DNA of 64,000 bases from assembly GCF_022662495.1 (NCBI RefSeq), contig NZ_JAKPBU010000012.1:18364-82363 (forward strand), given 5' to 3'. This DNA is from Lysobacter sp. M2-1 (GTDB lineage: Bacteria > Pseudomonadota > Gammaproteobacteria > Xanthomonadales > Xanthomonadaceae). How positions within the stretch are numbered: position 1 is the stretch's first letter; each line of letters starts with the position of its first letter. Made by a program: the position numbers and the translations under genes. Below the pieces are notes generated by a model that saw nothing but the letters and a program-made list of their open reading frames with translations, did no database searches and was not told where the DNA came from. Shown one piece after another: positions 19,271 to 30,331 of the stretch.

Positions 19271-19489
19271 GGATGCAGCCGCAGCGCGACAGGGGGGCAA
19301 CACAATTTATGGCCGGAAGTCTGCATTTATCTTGCCTGGTTGTCCTCGCGGTCCGGACTGTTCCGGGGTCGCGACGCCAGCGACTGTGCCAGCGAATCGC
19401 AGAACCGGCAAAGCCGGGGCGATTGGTCTTTGCTGCGCCGGGTCCACGCCTGGGCTATGGTCGTCCGGCCATAGACGGAAACCAAACGC
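19271..19489. other. Divergent intergenic region without a recognised gene
   Basis: This spacer between the minus-strand unknown gene and the plus-strand NTF2-like gene presumably carries both promoters. An A/T-rich patch (ACACAATTTATG, 19310-19321) is the likeliest minus-strand -10 area. No convincing -35/-10 pair, operator or RNA element was found. Confidence 0.4.
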
Positions 19490-20011
19490 ATGAACTCCCG
19501 CTGCCTGCTGCTGTTCCTGCTGTGCGCCACCGCGCCCGCGCTCTCGGCGCAGCCCCCGAGAGCCGGCAAATGGGCCGAAGAATCCGCGGCAATCGAACGC
19601 GTGATCCGCGAGATGCAGGGCGCCTGGAACCGCGGCGATTTCCGCGGCTACATGCAGGGATTCCAGAATCCCGGCGTGGTGTTCGTGTCGAAGGGGCGCT
19701 TTCAGCGCGACTGGCAGGGCACGCTCGACCACTACATATCGGACTACGGCGCATCCGCCGACACTCGTGGCACGCTGTGCTTCTATGACATCCGCATCCA
19801 GCCGCTGGCGGCCGATGCCGCGCAGCTGATCAGCCGCTACCGCCTGCTGCGCCCTGAACAGCCGCAGTACGGCATCAACACCCGGCTGATGCGCAAGATC
19901 GACGGGCGCTGGGTGATCGCGCTCAATCACGTCTCGGCAGTGGACACCCCCGACCCAACCGATACTGCGCTGCATGCGGCTTGCGACGGCAAGGCGGCAA
20001 AGCACGAGTGA
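19490..20011 (+). CDS. Exported SnoaL/DUF4440-like (NTF2 fold) protein
   Basis: The 173-residue product has a signal peptide (MNSRCLLLFLLCATAPALSAQ) followed by an NTF2-like domain. Typical features are an N-terminal helix with IREMQGAWNRGDFRGYMQGF, then VVFVSKGR, and C-terminal strands around LMRKIDGRWVIALNHVS. This fold hosts ketosteroid-isomerase-like pockets and calcium/calmodulin-kinase association domains; a function cannot be assigned. It converges with an alpha/beta hydrolase gene, 8 bp between stops. Confidence 0.8.
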   Translation: MNSRCLLLFLLCATAPALSAQPPRAGKWAEESAAIERVIREMQGAWNRGDFRGYMQGFQNPGVVFVSKGRFQRDWQGTLDHYISDYGASADTRGTLCFYDIRIQPLAADAAQLISRYRLLRPEQPQYGINTRLMRKIDGRWVIALNHVSAVDTPDPTDTALHAACDGKAAKHE

Positions 20012-20019
20012 CGGGGCGC

Positions 20020-21096
20020 CTATTCGCTGCGCCTGAGCAGATCGACCAGTTCCTGCTTCCAGAACTTCGCCCAGGTGTGCGTGCCGTGGCCGCGTGTCTC
20101 CGGTGACTGCGGGATCAGGACATACCGGGTCGTGCGCAGCTGCGGCAGCGCGCGTTCGGCCAGCCCCAGTTCCGGCGGGTTGATGAAATCGTCGGCGGAA
20201 TTGATCCAGGTCATCGGTGCAACGATCTTCGCCAGCCCGGAGGAGGGATCGTAGTTGCGCGAGGCGTCGAGCTGGTAGAGGAAGTCGTTGGCGTCGCGGC
20301 GCGCGAGATCCTGAGCAATGCGCTCTTCGAAGTAGCGATCGACCGAGTCCCGATCGGGATACTGCGCCTGCATGTACCAGGGCGCCGCGCCCGCCAGCAG
20401 GGTGAGGCTCGACGCGGTGCGCATGCCCTGTAGCGGGGGCTGGGCGTAGTCGCCCTGCTGCCACGCCGGATCGGCCCGGAGCGCATCCATCGCCGCCTTG
20501 CGCCACAGCCGGTTGCGACCGGCGATCTGCGCCGGCTGGCATGCCATCGGCATGAACGCGCGCGCGGCCTGCGGATGCTTCTGCGCCCACACGAAGATGT
20601 GCATGCAGCCCATCGAGGTGCCGAACATCAGCCGCAATCGCTCCACACCGAGGCCATCGGCCAGCAACCGGCGCTGCGCCTCGACCATGTCGTCGTAGTC
20701 GTACTTCGGAAAGCGCATGCGCAGGCCGTCGCTCGGCTTCGACGAGCCGCCGTGGCCGATGTTGTCGGGCAGGATGATGTAGTAGCGCGATGTATCCAGC
20801 GGTTGGCCGGGGCCGAACAGCTCGTCGGCGAACTGCGGCTGCAGGAACTGCGCACCGGAGCCTCCGGTGCCGTGCAGGATCATCACCGCGTTGTCGACCC
20901 GCCCCCGGGCGTCCTTGCGCGGCACGCCCAGCGTGCGGTAGTGCATCCGTAGCTCGGGAAGTCTTTCGCCGGAGCCAAAGCGGAAGTCGCGCACGATGAA
21001 GTCGCCTTCCTTGACCTCGGAGGCCTGGGTGACTGCGTGCGCGGCGGGCGCGACGAGCAGGGCGCAACCCAGCAGCAGATGGATCAGAGGACGCAA
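20020..21096 (-). CDS. Exported alpha/beta hydrolase of the MetX/homoserine-acetyltransferase-like family
   Basis: The 358-residue product has a signal peptide (LIHLLLGCALLVAPAAHA) and an alpha/beta fold. The oxyanion motif is HGTGGSG, the nucleophile elbow GTSMGCMH, the acid region NSADDFINPP and the catalytic His in HGTHTW. The architecture follows MetX-like acyltransferases, but export to the periplasm argues for an esterase or other hydrolase. The start is TTG at 21096, chosen because a good ribosome binding site (GAGGGAGAAC) precedes it and the signal peptide follows directly. No ATG gives a sensible N-terminus. Confidence 0.85.
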   Translation of the reverse strand: MRPLIHLLLGCALLVAPAAHAVTQASEVKEGDFIVRDFRFGSGERLPELRMHYRTLGVPRKDARGRVDNAVMILHGTGGSGAQFLQPQFADELFGPGQPLDTSRYYIILPDNIGHGGSSKPSDGLRMRFPKYDYDDMVEAQRRLLADGLGVERLRLMFGTSMGCMHIFVWAQKHPQAARAFMPMACQPAQIAGRNRLWRKAAMDALRADPAWQQGDYAQPPLQGMRTASSLTLLAGAAPWYMQAQYPDRDSVDRYFEERIAQDLARRDANDFLYQLDASRNYDPSSGLAKIVAPMTWINSADDFINPPELGLAERALPQLRTTRYVLIPQSPETRGHGTHTWAKFWKQELVDLLRRSE

Positions 21097-21175
21097 GGCA
21101 GTTCTCCCTCGATGGCGTAGTGGGACGATTCCGGGCGAGCGCCCGTGGGCGAAGTCAGGCGGCGGCGCGAACCCC

Positions 21176-22867
21176 TCAACGTGTTGCTTTCCAGCCCGGT
21201 CCCCGCACCACCCGCCCGGGCGTCGCGCCGGTGTGTGCGCCATCGCGTACCACGCGCACACCGTTGATCCAGACCTGGCGTACCCCCGTCGCGTACTGCA
21301 TGGGCTTGGCGAAGCTGGCATGGTCCTGGATGGTGGCCGGATCGAATACGACGATGTCCGCATGGCAGCCCGGATCCAGGCAGCCGCGGCTGGCGAGTTT
21401 CCAGTTGCGCGCGGGCAGCGCGGTGACGCGGCGTACCGCTTCCTGCACGCTCAACAACTGTTCCTCGCGCACGTATCGAGCGAACAGGCGGGCGAAATTG
21501 CCGTAGGCACGTGGGTGGGTGCTGCCTTTCAGGAACACGCCTTCCGGGGCTTCCGATGCGCCATCCGAGCCCAGGCTGACCCAGGGCTGGCGCAGGCCCA
21601 GGCGCACGTTGTCCTCGCTCATCGAGAAGAACACCACGCCAACACGCGATTCGTCCCCGGCGATGAGATCGACGATGGTCGTGGCCAGATCGGTGCCGCG
21701 CTGCTCGGCCACCTCGGCCAGCGTGCGGCCGGTCAGCGGCTTGAGCGATTCGGAGCGGAACTGCACCAGCAGCGTGCGCCGCAGCGCATCGAGTTCGGCA
21801 GGGTTGCGCCTGGCGATTTCGGCCTTGACGTCCGTGATCGCCCTGCCGCGCTGCACCGGGTCCTTCAGCCGCGCGATACGCTCACCCGCGCCGCCCTCGC
21901 GGACCCATTTGGGCAGCTGCGTATCCAGGCCGGTGGAACTGGCGGGGTACAGGTACATGTCCGCGGTCACCGGTTGCCCGGCTTCGCGCGCGGCTTCGAT
22001 GCGGGCGATCGCCTGCGCCATCTTCGGCCAGTTGCGCACGCCGCTGGCCTTGAGGTGGTAGGCCTCGGCGTGCACGCCGGCGGCGCGGCCGATGGCGATC
22101 AGCTCATCGATCGATTCGAGTAGCTTCTCGCCTTCGTCGCGGATGTGGGAGATGTAGCCGCCGCCGGATTCGCCGGCTGCCTTCGCAAGCGCGACGAGTT
22201 CCGAGGTCTCGGCGTTGGTCGCCGGTTCGTAGATCAACGACGAGCCCACGCCCAGCGCGCCTTCGCGCATCGCCTGCCGCACCAGCGCCTGCATGCGCGC
22301 CACCTCTTCCGCCGTGGCCGCACGCGGCGCGTTGCCGATCACGTTCTGGCGCACAGTGGTGGCACCCACGAACGAGGCAACGTTGGGCGTCACCCCCTTG
22401 CGTTCCAGGTGCTCGAGATAGCCCCCGAACGAGTCCCAGGTGATGTCGTAACGGATGTCATCCTGCAGCTGAAGCATCTCGGTCTTCATCGCCGGGGTCA
22501 GCGGTCCGCCCGAAGTGCCTTCGCCGAAGATTTCCAGGGTGACCCCTTGCAGCGTGTCGCTCATGCCGCGGCCGTCCTCGATCAGCGCGTCGCCGGCCCA
22601 CGACAGGACGTTGATGAAGCCCGGTGCGACGGCGAGGCCGTGTGCGTCGACGATCTCATTCGCGTCCGCGGGCGCGCCGGGTGCCAACAGTTCGACGACG
22701 CGGTCGCCGCGTATCGCCACGTCGACCCGCTTCGGCGCCTCGCCGCTGCCGTCGTAAACCACGCCGTTGCGGATCAGCAGGTCGTAGGGCTTTGCGGTGG
22801 GGGCCGGAGATGGCGCCGAAGCGCAGGCGGCCAGCAGAACGCTGGCGAGCAGGATAGGAGTGCGCAT
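21176..22867 (-). CDS. D-aminoacylase-like amidohydrolase lipoprotein
   Basis: The 563-residue product has a lipoprotein signal (LLASVLLAAC) and an amidohydrolase TIM barrel with flanking beta-sandwich, opening YDLLIRNGVVYDGSG. It fits the N-acyl-D-amino-acid deacylase group, which removes acyl groups from D-amino acids. The usual metal HxH after PGFID is replaced by PGFINVLSWA, and the D-aminoacylase metal Cys region reads FGEGTSGG without cysteine. The His ligands YISHIRDEG and AEAYHLKASG and the catalytic Asp in SLGSDGAS remain. It probably uses a single or altered metal site. Confidence 0.85.
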   Translation of the reverse strand: MRTPILLASVLLAACASAPSPAPTAKPYDLLIRNGVVYDGSGEAPKRVDVAIRGDRVVELLAPGAPADANEIVDAHGLAVAPGFINVLSWAGDALIEDGRGMSDTLQGVTLEIFGEGTSGGPLTPAMKTEMLQLQDDIRYDITWDSFGGYLEHLERKGVTPNVASFVGATTVRQNVIGNAPRAATAEEVARMQALVRQAMREGALGVGSSLIYEPATNAETSELVALAKAAGESGGGYISHIRDEGEKLLESIDELIAIGRAAGVHAEAYHLKASGVRNWPKMAQAIARIEAAREAGQPVTADMYLYPASSTGLDTQLPKWVREGGAGERIARLKDPVQRGRAITDVKAEIARRNPAELDALRRTLLVQFRSESLKPLTGRTLAEVAEQRGTDLATTIVDLIAGDESRVGVVFFSMSEDNVRLGLRQPWVSLGSDGASEAPEGVFLKGSTHPRAYGNFARLFARYVREEQLLSVQEAVRRVTALPARNWKLASRGCLDPGCHADIVVFDPATIQDHASFAKPMQYATGVRQVWINGVRVVRDGAHTGATPGRVVRGPGWKATR

Positions 22868-22965
22868 CGCGTGCCCCGTTGAAGCCAGGGGCTGATGCTA
22901 GCGCCAAGCGGCGAACCGGGGCTGGGGCGCGCTGGGCGGGTTTGCCGGTACGGTCGCGCCCGGCG

Positions 22966-23934
22966 TCAAGCGCGCCGTGCGGGTGCCGGCGTTTTCCGGG
23001 TGCGGCCCGGCCCGGCGGGATGCTGTTCCCGACTGGGTAGGAACAAATCTGCCGGCAGCTCCTGGAACACCTGTGCCAGCTTCAGCAGGAAGTCGCCCAT
23101 CGCCGAACTGCGACGCCAGACCATCGCGATCCTGCGGCTGGGGCGCGAATCGCTGAAGCGCAGAAGGTGGATATTGTCCGAGCGTGCAACCGGAGGCTTG
23201 ATCGCGAGCGTCGGCAGCAGGGTGACGCCGACGTTGGCGGCCACCATCTGGCGCAGGGTTTCCAGGCTGGTGGCCTGGAACCCGCTCTTCTCGCCGGCTC
23301 CGGCCAACTGGCACACGTCCAGCGCCTGGTCGCGCAGACAGTGGCCGTCTTCGAGCAGCAGCAGCTTCTGCTGCGAGAGGTCCTTCAGCGCAAGCGAAGA
23401 CGCTTTCGCCAGCGGATGGCCCTCCGGCACGGCCAGCAGGAACGGTTCCTCGAACAGGAATTCGGCGTGCAGCTGGTCGTCGTGCAGAGGCAGCGCCAGC
23501 AGTGCCGCATCGAGCCGGCCCTCGCGCAGGCGGGATAGCAGCACATCGCTTTTTTCCTCGACCAGCAACAGCTCCAGCTGGGGGAACCGCGCGCGGATGC
23601 CGGGCACGACATGCGGCAGCAGGTACGGGCCGAGGGTGGGGAACATGCCGAGCCTTACGGTGCCGGCTTCCGGATCCTGGCTGCGGCGCGCGGCCTCCTT
23701 CATCTGCTCCACGTCGGCCACGATCTTGCGTGCGCGATCGGCGATGTCGCGGCCGGCGGGCGTGAGCATGACCTTGCGCGGCGCGCGTTCGACCACGGCC
23801 ACGCCCAGTTCCTCTTCCAGTTTCCGGATCTGGGTCGAGAGCGTGGGCTGGCTGACGAAGCAGGCCGCAGCCGCCTTGCCGAAATGCCTGTGGTCGGCCA
23901 GGGCCACCAGGTAACGCAGGTCGCGCAGGTTCAT
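22966..23934 (-). CDS. oxyR: Peroxide-sensing LysR-type regulator OxyR
   Basis: The 322-residue product has an N-terminal LysR winged helix (LRYLVALADHRHFGKAAAAC, residues 6-25) and a substrate-binding-like domain. The redox cysteines are at 199 and 208 in GHCLRDQALDVC, the same numbers as in E. coli OxyR, where disulfide formation activates the protein. A C-terminal tail of ~25 basic/proline-rich residues extends beyond the usual end. It is transcribed away from ahpC. Its start codon lies only four bases from an OxyR box, so self-regulation is very likely. Confidence 0.96.
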   Translation of the reverse strand: MNLRDLRYLVALADHRHFGKAAAACFVSQPTLSTQIRKLEEELGVAVVERAPRKVMLTPAGRDIADRARKIVADVEQMKEAARRSQDPEAGTVRLGMFPTLGPYLLPHVVPGIRARFPQLELLLVEEKSDVLLSRLREGRLDAALLALPLHDDQLHAEFLFEEPFLLAVPEGHPLAKASSLALKDLSQQKLLLLEDGHCLRDQALDVCQLAGAGEKSGFQATSLETLRQMVAANVGVTLLPTLAIKPPVARSDNIHLLRFSDSRPSRRIAMVWRRSSAMGDFLLKLAQVFQELPADLFLPSREQHPAGPGRTRKTPAPARRA

Positions 23935-23938
23935 TTCA

Positions 23939-23975
23939 ATAGTTTATTCCTATCGGGCACATAAGAACAATTGAA
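23939..23975. promoter_or_regulatory. OxyR box between oxyR and ahpC
   Basis: The sequence reads ATAG-N7-CTAT-N7-ATAA-N7-TGAA. This matches the four-part OxyR recognition pattern (ATAG, CTAT, ATAG, CTAT at 7-base spacing) fully in the first two quarters and partly in the last two. It ends at the base before the ahpC -35 hexamer, the position expected for class I-type activation by oxidised OxyR. Its other end is four bases from the oxyR start codon, so bound OxyR would cover the oxyR initiation region. Confidence 0.88.
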
Positions 23976-24004
23976 TTGTCATATTTATGTTGCGCTGCAA
24001 TAAT
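23976..24004 (+). promoter_or_regulatory. ahpC promoter (sigma-70 type)
   Basis: A -35 hexamer TTGTCA (23976-23981) and a -10 hexamer AATAAT (23999-24004) are separated by exactly 17 bp. Transcription would start near 24011, giving a ~50-base leader to the ahpC ATG at 24064, which is preceded by AAGGAG. The -35 hexamer directly abuts the OxyR box. Confidence 0.8.
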
Positions 24005-24063
24005 CGCAGTGTGGGCGGTGACCGCGCCCAGAACCTTTCCCCCATCCACCTCAAGGAGCTGCA

Positions 24064-24603
24064 ATGCTGACCGTCGGCGACAAGCTGCCGGCCTTCAAGT
24101 TGAAGGCCACCGTCTCGAACGACCTGAACAACGCGTTCGTGGACATCGACAACGACACCTACAAGGGCAAGTGGCTGGTGCTGTTCTTCTACCCGAAGGA
24201 CTTCACCTTCGTCTGCCCGACCGAGCTGACCGGGTTCGCCCGACTCGACCAGGCGTTCAAGGACCGCGACGCCCAGCTGCTGACCGGCTCCACCGACAGC
24301 GAGTTCGTGCACCACGCCTGGCGCACCCACCACAAGGACCTGAGCACCCTGCCGTTCCCGATGCTGGCCGACATCAAGCGCGAACTGGTGACCGCGCTGG
24401 GCGTGCTGGACAAGGAAGAGGGCGTGGCCCAGCGCGCGACCTTCATCGTCGATCCGCACGGCGTGATCCAGTTCGTGTACGTGACCTCCGGCTCGGTTGG
24501 TCGCAACCCGGACGAAGTGCTCCGGGTGCTCGACGCGCTGCAGACCGACGAACTGTGCCCCTGCAACTGGAAGGCCGGCGAGGAAGTGCTCAAGGCCGCC
24601 TGA
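24064..24603 (+). CDS. ahpC: Alkyl hydroperoxide reductase AhpC (three-cysteine peroxiredoxin)
   Basis: AhpC reduces hydrogen peroxide, organic peroxides and peroxynitrite. The 179-residue product carries the peroxidatic cysteine C51 in DFTFVCPTE and two C-terminal cysteines, C165 and C167, in ELCPCNW. That three-cysteine layout is the one described for Mycobacterium tuberculosis AhpC, which is reduced by AhpD rather than AhpF. Consistently, ahpD lies downstream and no ahpF is present in the window. A hairpin terminator follows within the ahpC-ahpD spacer. Confidence 0.96.
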   Translation: MLTVGDKLPAFKLKATVSNDLNNAFVDIDNDTYKGKWLVLFFYPKDFTFVCPTELTGFARLDQAFKDRDAQLLTGSTDSEFVHHAWRTHHKDLSTLPFPMLADIKRELVTALGVLDKEEGVAQRATFIVDPHGVIQFVYVTSGSVGRNPDEVLRVLDALQTDELCPCNWKAGEEVLKAA

Positions 24604-24716
24604 CGCCATCACCCCTTCCGCGCACGCGGAAAGGGCAGAGCTTGGGCAACCTGCGGACAGCAACACAGCGTCGCGACTCCCTCCCTCGCACGGCGCACGG
24701 TCCGCGGGTATCGCCC

Positions 24717-24744
24717 CGAAGGCGGCTTCGGCCGCCTTCGTTTT
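24717..24744 (+). terminator. Rho-independent terminator or attenuator between ahpC and ahpD
   Basis: A 10-bp stem CGAAGGCGGC / GCCGCCTTCG with a TTCG tetraloop is followed by TTTT. It sits ~113 bp after the ahpC stop and ~158 bp before ahpD. It should end most ahpC transcripts and reduce ahpD relative to ahpC. Confidence 0.8.
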
Positions 24745-24901
24745 GTCCGCGACAGCGCGGCCCCCGATTCTGCCGCGCATAGCCTTCGAGCGTTGCGTTT
24801 CCGCGCGGGCCCAGCCATGGGCTCGTCCCTGGCGCCCAACGTTCCCGCCGTGGGCCAGCGGAATCGCTGGACGGCGCTTCGCCATCTCAACTGGAGACTC
24901 C

Positions 24902-25429
24902 ATGTCCCTCACCGAACTGCGCAACACCCTTCCCGACTACGCCAAGGACCTCAGGCTCAACCTCGACTCGGTCCTGGGCGAAACCGGCTCGCCCGGCATC
25001 GATGGCAAGCAGATCCGCGTGATAGCGCTGGCCTCGGCGATCGCCTCGCGCCACGCCCCGCTGGTCGCCGCCATCGAGGCCTTCGCCACCGAGCAGCTAT
25101 CGCCCGAGGAGATCAACGGGGCGAAGGCCGCCGCCGCGATCATGGCGATGAACAATGTCTATTACCGCGCCACGCACCTGATCGAAAACGACGAGTACGC
25201 GACGCTGCGCGCCGGCCTGCGCATGAACGTGATGGCCAGTCCGGGCATCGACAAGATCACCTTCGAGCTGGCTTCGCTGGCGGTCTCCGCGATCAACGGC
25301 TGCGGCATGTGCATGGCCTCGCACGAGAAGACCATCCGCAAGCACGAGGTGAGCGCGCAGGGTGTGCAGAGCGCCCTGAAGATCGCCGCGGTGATCCATG
25401 CGGTCGCGGTGACTGCAGAACTGGCGTAA
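24902..25429 (+). CDS. ahpD: Alkylhydroperoxidase AhpD
   Basis: AhpD is the disulfide adaptor that passes electrons to AhpC; in mycobacteria it links AhpC to dihydrolipoamide systems. The 175-residue product keeps the full active site: E122, C134 and C137 in NGCGMCMASHE, and H141, each offset by four from M. tuberculosis AhpD (E118, C130, C133, H137). The ATG at 24902 is the start matching family length; an upstream in-frame stretch is not protein-like. No clear promoter was seen between the terminator and ahpD. Confidence 0.95.
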   Translation: MSLTELRNTLPDYAKDLRLNLDSVLGETGSPGIDGKQIRVIALASAIASRHAPLVAAIEAFATEQLSPEEINGAKAAAAIMAMNNVYYRATHLIENDEYATLRAGLRMNVMASPGIDKITFELASLAVSAINGCGMCMASHEKTIRKHEVSAQGVQSALKIAAVIHAVAVTAELA

Positions 25430-25563
25430 GGCGGACCCGCGACCAGGCGGCAGAGTCCAGCCGGCATGGCCCCGGTGTGACACGACGGGCAGGACCTTCG
25501 GCCGATTCCGCGGGTCCGGGTGGATCGGTATGCTCCGGCGCTTTGCCCTGGAGTTCCGACGCG

Positions 25564-28269
<2,706 letters not shown>

Positions 28270-28278
28270 GCGTTCGAC

Positions 28279-28365
28279 CCCGTGGGAGGGGCTTCGGCCG
28301 CGAATGCCTTTGACCTTGCTCGTATCGGCTCCAAACGCATTCGCGAGCAAGCTCGTTCCCACGGG
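28279..28365. repeat. Paired inverted REP-like element (REPIN type)
   Basis: Two 29-base arms in inverted orientation (28279-28307 and 28337-28365) share CCCGTGGGA at the outer end and CGCGAATGC at the inner end. Each arm has its own small internal hairpin (GGCTTCGGCC in the left, GAGCAAGCTC in the right). This resembles the GTGGGAGCGAGCTTGCTCGCGA repeat class of Pseudomonas and Xanthomonads. It lies between the M1 aminopeptidase and prmC. Confidence 0.8.
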
Positions 28366-28397
28366 AGGGTTTCATGGCATCCGCTAGGATGGCCGCC

Positions 28398-29237
28398 ATG
28401 AAGCCTCCGACATCGGCGACGCCAGAATCGCTGCTCGCGTCCGCGTCGCTGCGGATCGATCGCGTCGACGCCGAATGGCTGTTGCTGCATGCCCTGCAGC
28501 AGCCGCACGGCTGGCTGTTCGCACATCGCAACGATCCGCTCGATCCAGTGGTGGCCAGCGCATTCGACACCCTGGTCCGGCGGCGCATGGTCGGTGAGCC
28601 AGTGGCCTATCTCACCGGAACGCGCGGGTTCTGGTCGCTGGCGCTGGAAGTCGATCCGGCGGTGCTGATCCCGCGTCCGGAAACCGAATTGCTGGTGGAA
28701 CTGGCACTGGACCGCCTGTCGGCACGCGAGCCGCTCCGCGTCGCCGATCTGGGCACCGGAAGCGGCGCAATCGCGCTGGCCATCGCCCACGAACGACCGC
28801 TTGCACGGGTGGTTGGCGTGGACGCCAGCGTCGCCGCGCTGGAACTGGCCGGACGCAATGCCCGCCGCCTGGATCTGCCGAATGTCGCGTTCCGCGCCGG
28901 CGACTGGTGCGAGCCGCTGCACGGCGAGCATTACGACCTGGTGGCGAGCAATCCGCCTTACATCGCTACCGGCGATCCGCACCTGTCGCGCGGCGACCTG
29001 CGTTTCGAGCCAGCCATGGCGCTGGCATCGGGCATCGACGGCCTGGACGCGATCCGCCGCATCGTGCGCGATGCGCCCGCGCACCTGGCGCCGCACGGCT
29101 GGTTGCTGCTCGAACACGGCTGGGAGCAGGGCGCGGCAGTGCGCGCGCTGATGCAAGAAGCGGGATTATGCGACATCGCCACGCACCAGGATCTGGAGCA
29201 CCGCGATCGCGTCACCCTGGGACGCAGTCGCAGCTAG
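28398..29237 (+). CDS. prmC: Release-factor glutamine N5-methyltransferase PrmC
   Basis: PrmC methylates the GGQ glutamine of release factors; its substrate RF1 is encoded at 53.8-54.9 kb. The ~279-residue product has an N-terminal helical RF-binding domain, [23 protein letters not shown], the SAM-binding [14 protein letters not shown] and the catalytic SNPPYIA. The ATG at 28398 is preferred; one eight codons upstream is also possible. It is not adjacent to prfA, unlike many gammaproteobacteria with hemA-prfA-prmC. Confidence 0.94.
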   Translation: MKPPTSATPESLLASASLRIDRVDAEWLLLHALQQPHGWLFAHRNDPLDPVVASAFDTLVRRRMVGEPVAYLTGTRGFWSLALEVDPAVLIPRPETELLVELALDRLSAREPLRVADLGTGSGAIALAIAHERPLARVVGVDASVAALELAGRNARRLDLPNVAFRAGDWCEPLHGEHYDLVASNPPYIATGDPHLSRGDLRFEPAMALASGIDGLDAIRRIVRDAPAHLAPHGWLLLEHGWEQGAAVRALMQEAGLCDIATHQDLEHRDRVTLGRSRS

Positions 29238-29354
29238 GCGCGCCGCTTCGGCAGCTGGAACATTCAATGGGCAATGGGAGCGCCGATGCGGCGCTCCCCG
29301 CAAGGGCCTCGCACCCGAATCGCTAGACTGGGGCTTTCCGCACCGGACTGGACC

Positions 29355-30299
29355 ATGCTGCGCGAGCTGTATCCCGAGATCGAACCCTACGCCACCGGCA
29401 CATTGCAGGTCGACGCCCGCCACACCCTGTACTACGAGCAATGCGGCAATCCCGATGGCAAGCCGGTGGTGCTGCTGCACGGCGGGCCGGGCGCGGGCAG
29501 CAATGCGAAGATGCGCCGTTTCCACGACCCGGCGAAGTACCGGATCGTGCTGTTCGACCAGCGCGGCGCCGGCCGCTCCAGGCCGCATGCCGACCTGGTC
29601 GACAACACCACCTGGGACCTGGTCGCCGACATCGAGCAGCTGCGCGCATTGCTGGGCATCGAACGCTGGCAGGTATTCGGCGGTTCCTGGGGCTCGACCC
29701 TGGCGCTGGCCTATGCCCAGACCCACCCACAGCGCGTCGCCGAACTGGTCCTGCGCGGCATCTTCATGCTGCGGCGCTGGGAACTGGAGTGGTTCTACCA
29801 GCAGGGCGCCTCGCGCCTGTTCCCCGATGCCTGGGAGCATTACCTGGCGCCGATTCCCCAGGCCGAGCGGGGCGACCTGATCGCGGCCTACCACCGGCGC
29901 CTGACCAGCGACGACGAAGCCATCCGACTCGAAGCGGCGCGGGCGTGGAGCATCTGGGAAGGCGGTACCAGCTATCTGCACATCGACCCGAATTACGCGA
30001 CCAGCCACGGCGATCCGAAGTTCGCGCTGGCTTTCGCGCGCATCGAGAACCATTACTTCGTCAACCGCGGCTTTTTCGAAGTCGAGGACCAGCTGCTGCG
30101 CGACGCGCACAGGATCGCCGACATCCCGGGAGTGATCGTGCACGGGCGCTACGATGTGGTCTGCCCGATCCAGAGCGCCTGGGAGCTGCACAAGGCTTGG
30201 CCGAAGGCAGAACTCATCGTCAGCCCGGCCTCGGGACACTCCGCCTTCGAAGCGGAAAACGTGGATGCCCTGGTGCGCACGACCGACCGGTTCGCCTGA
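29355..30299 (+). CDS. pip: Proline iminopeptidase (S33 family)
   Basis: It removes N-terminal proline from peptides in the cytoplasm. The 314-residue product has the family oxyanion motif LLHGGPGAGSNAKM, DQRGAGRSRPHA, the nucleophile elbow FGGSWGSTLALAYAQ, VHGRYDVVCP (catalytic Asp) and ASGHSAFE (catalytic His). The start at 29355 gives the standard MLRELYPEIEPY opening; in-frame codons upstream are spacer. There is no signal peptide. Confidence 0.95.
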   Translation: MLRELYPEIEPYATGTLQVDARHTLYYEQCGNPDGKPVVLLHGGPGAGSNAKMRRFHDPAKYRIVLFDQRGAGRSRPHADLVDNTTWDLVADIEQLRALLGIERWQVFGGSWGSTLALAYAQTHPQRVAELVLRGIFMLRRWELEWFYQQGASRLFPDAWEHYLAPIPQAERGDLIAAYHRRLTSDDEAIRLEAARAWSIWEGGTSYLHIDPNYATSHGDPKFALAFARIENHYFVNRGFFEVEDQLLRDAHRIADIPGVIVHGRYDVVCPIQSAWELHKAWPKAELIVSPASGHSAFEAENVDALVRTTDRFA

Positions 30300-30331
30300 G
30301 TCGCCATTTTTCCCTTTCCCGGACAACACAG

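Noticed and set aside
24793..25563. A 257-codon N-terminal extension of the M1 aminopeptidase
   Set aside because: It overlaps ahpD in another frame and has no protein-like features; the ATG at 25564 is followed by a clear signal peptide.
28270..28397. CRISPR repeat unit
   Set aside because: Only two arms exist, in inverted not direct orientation, with no regular spacers; this is a REP doublet.
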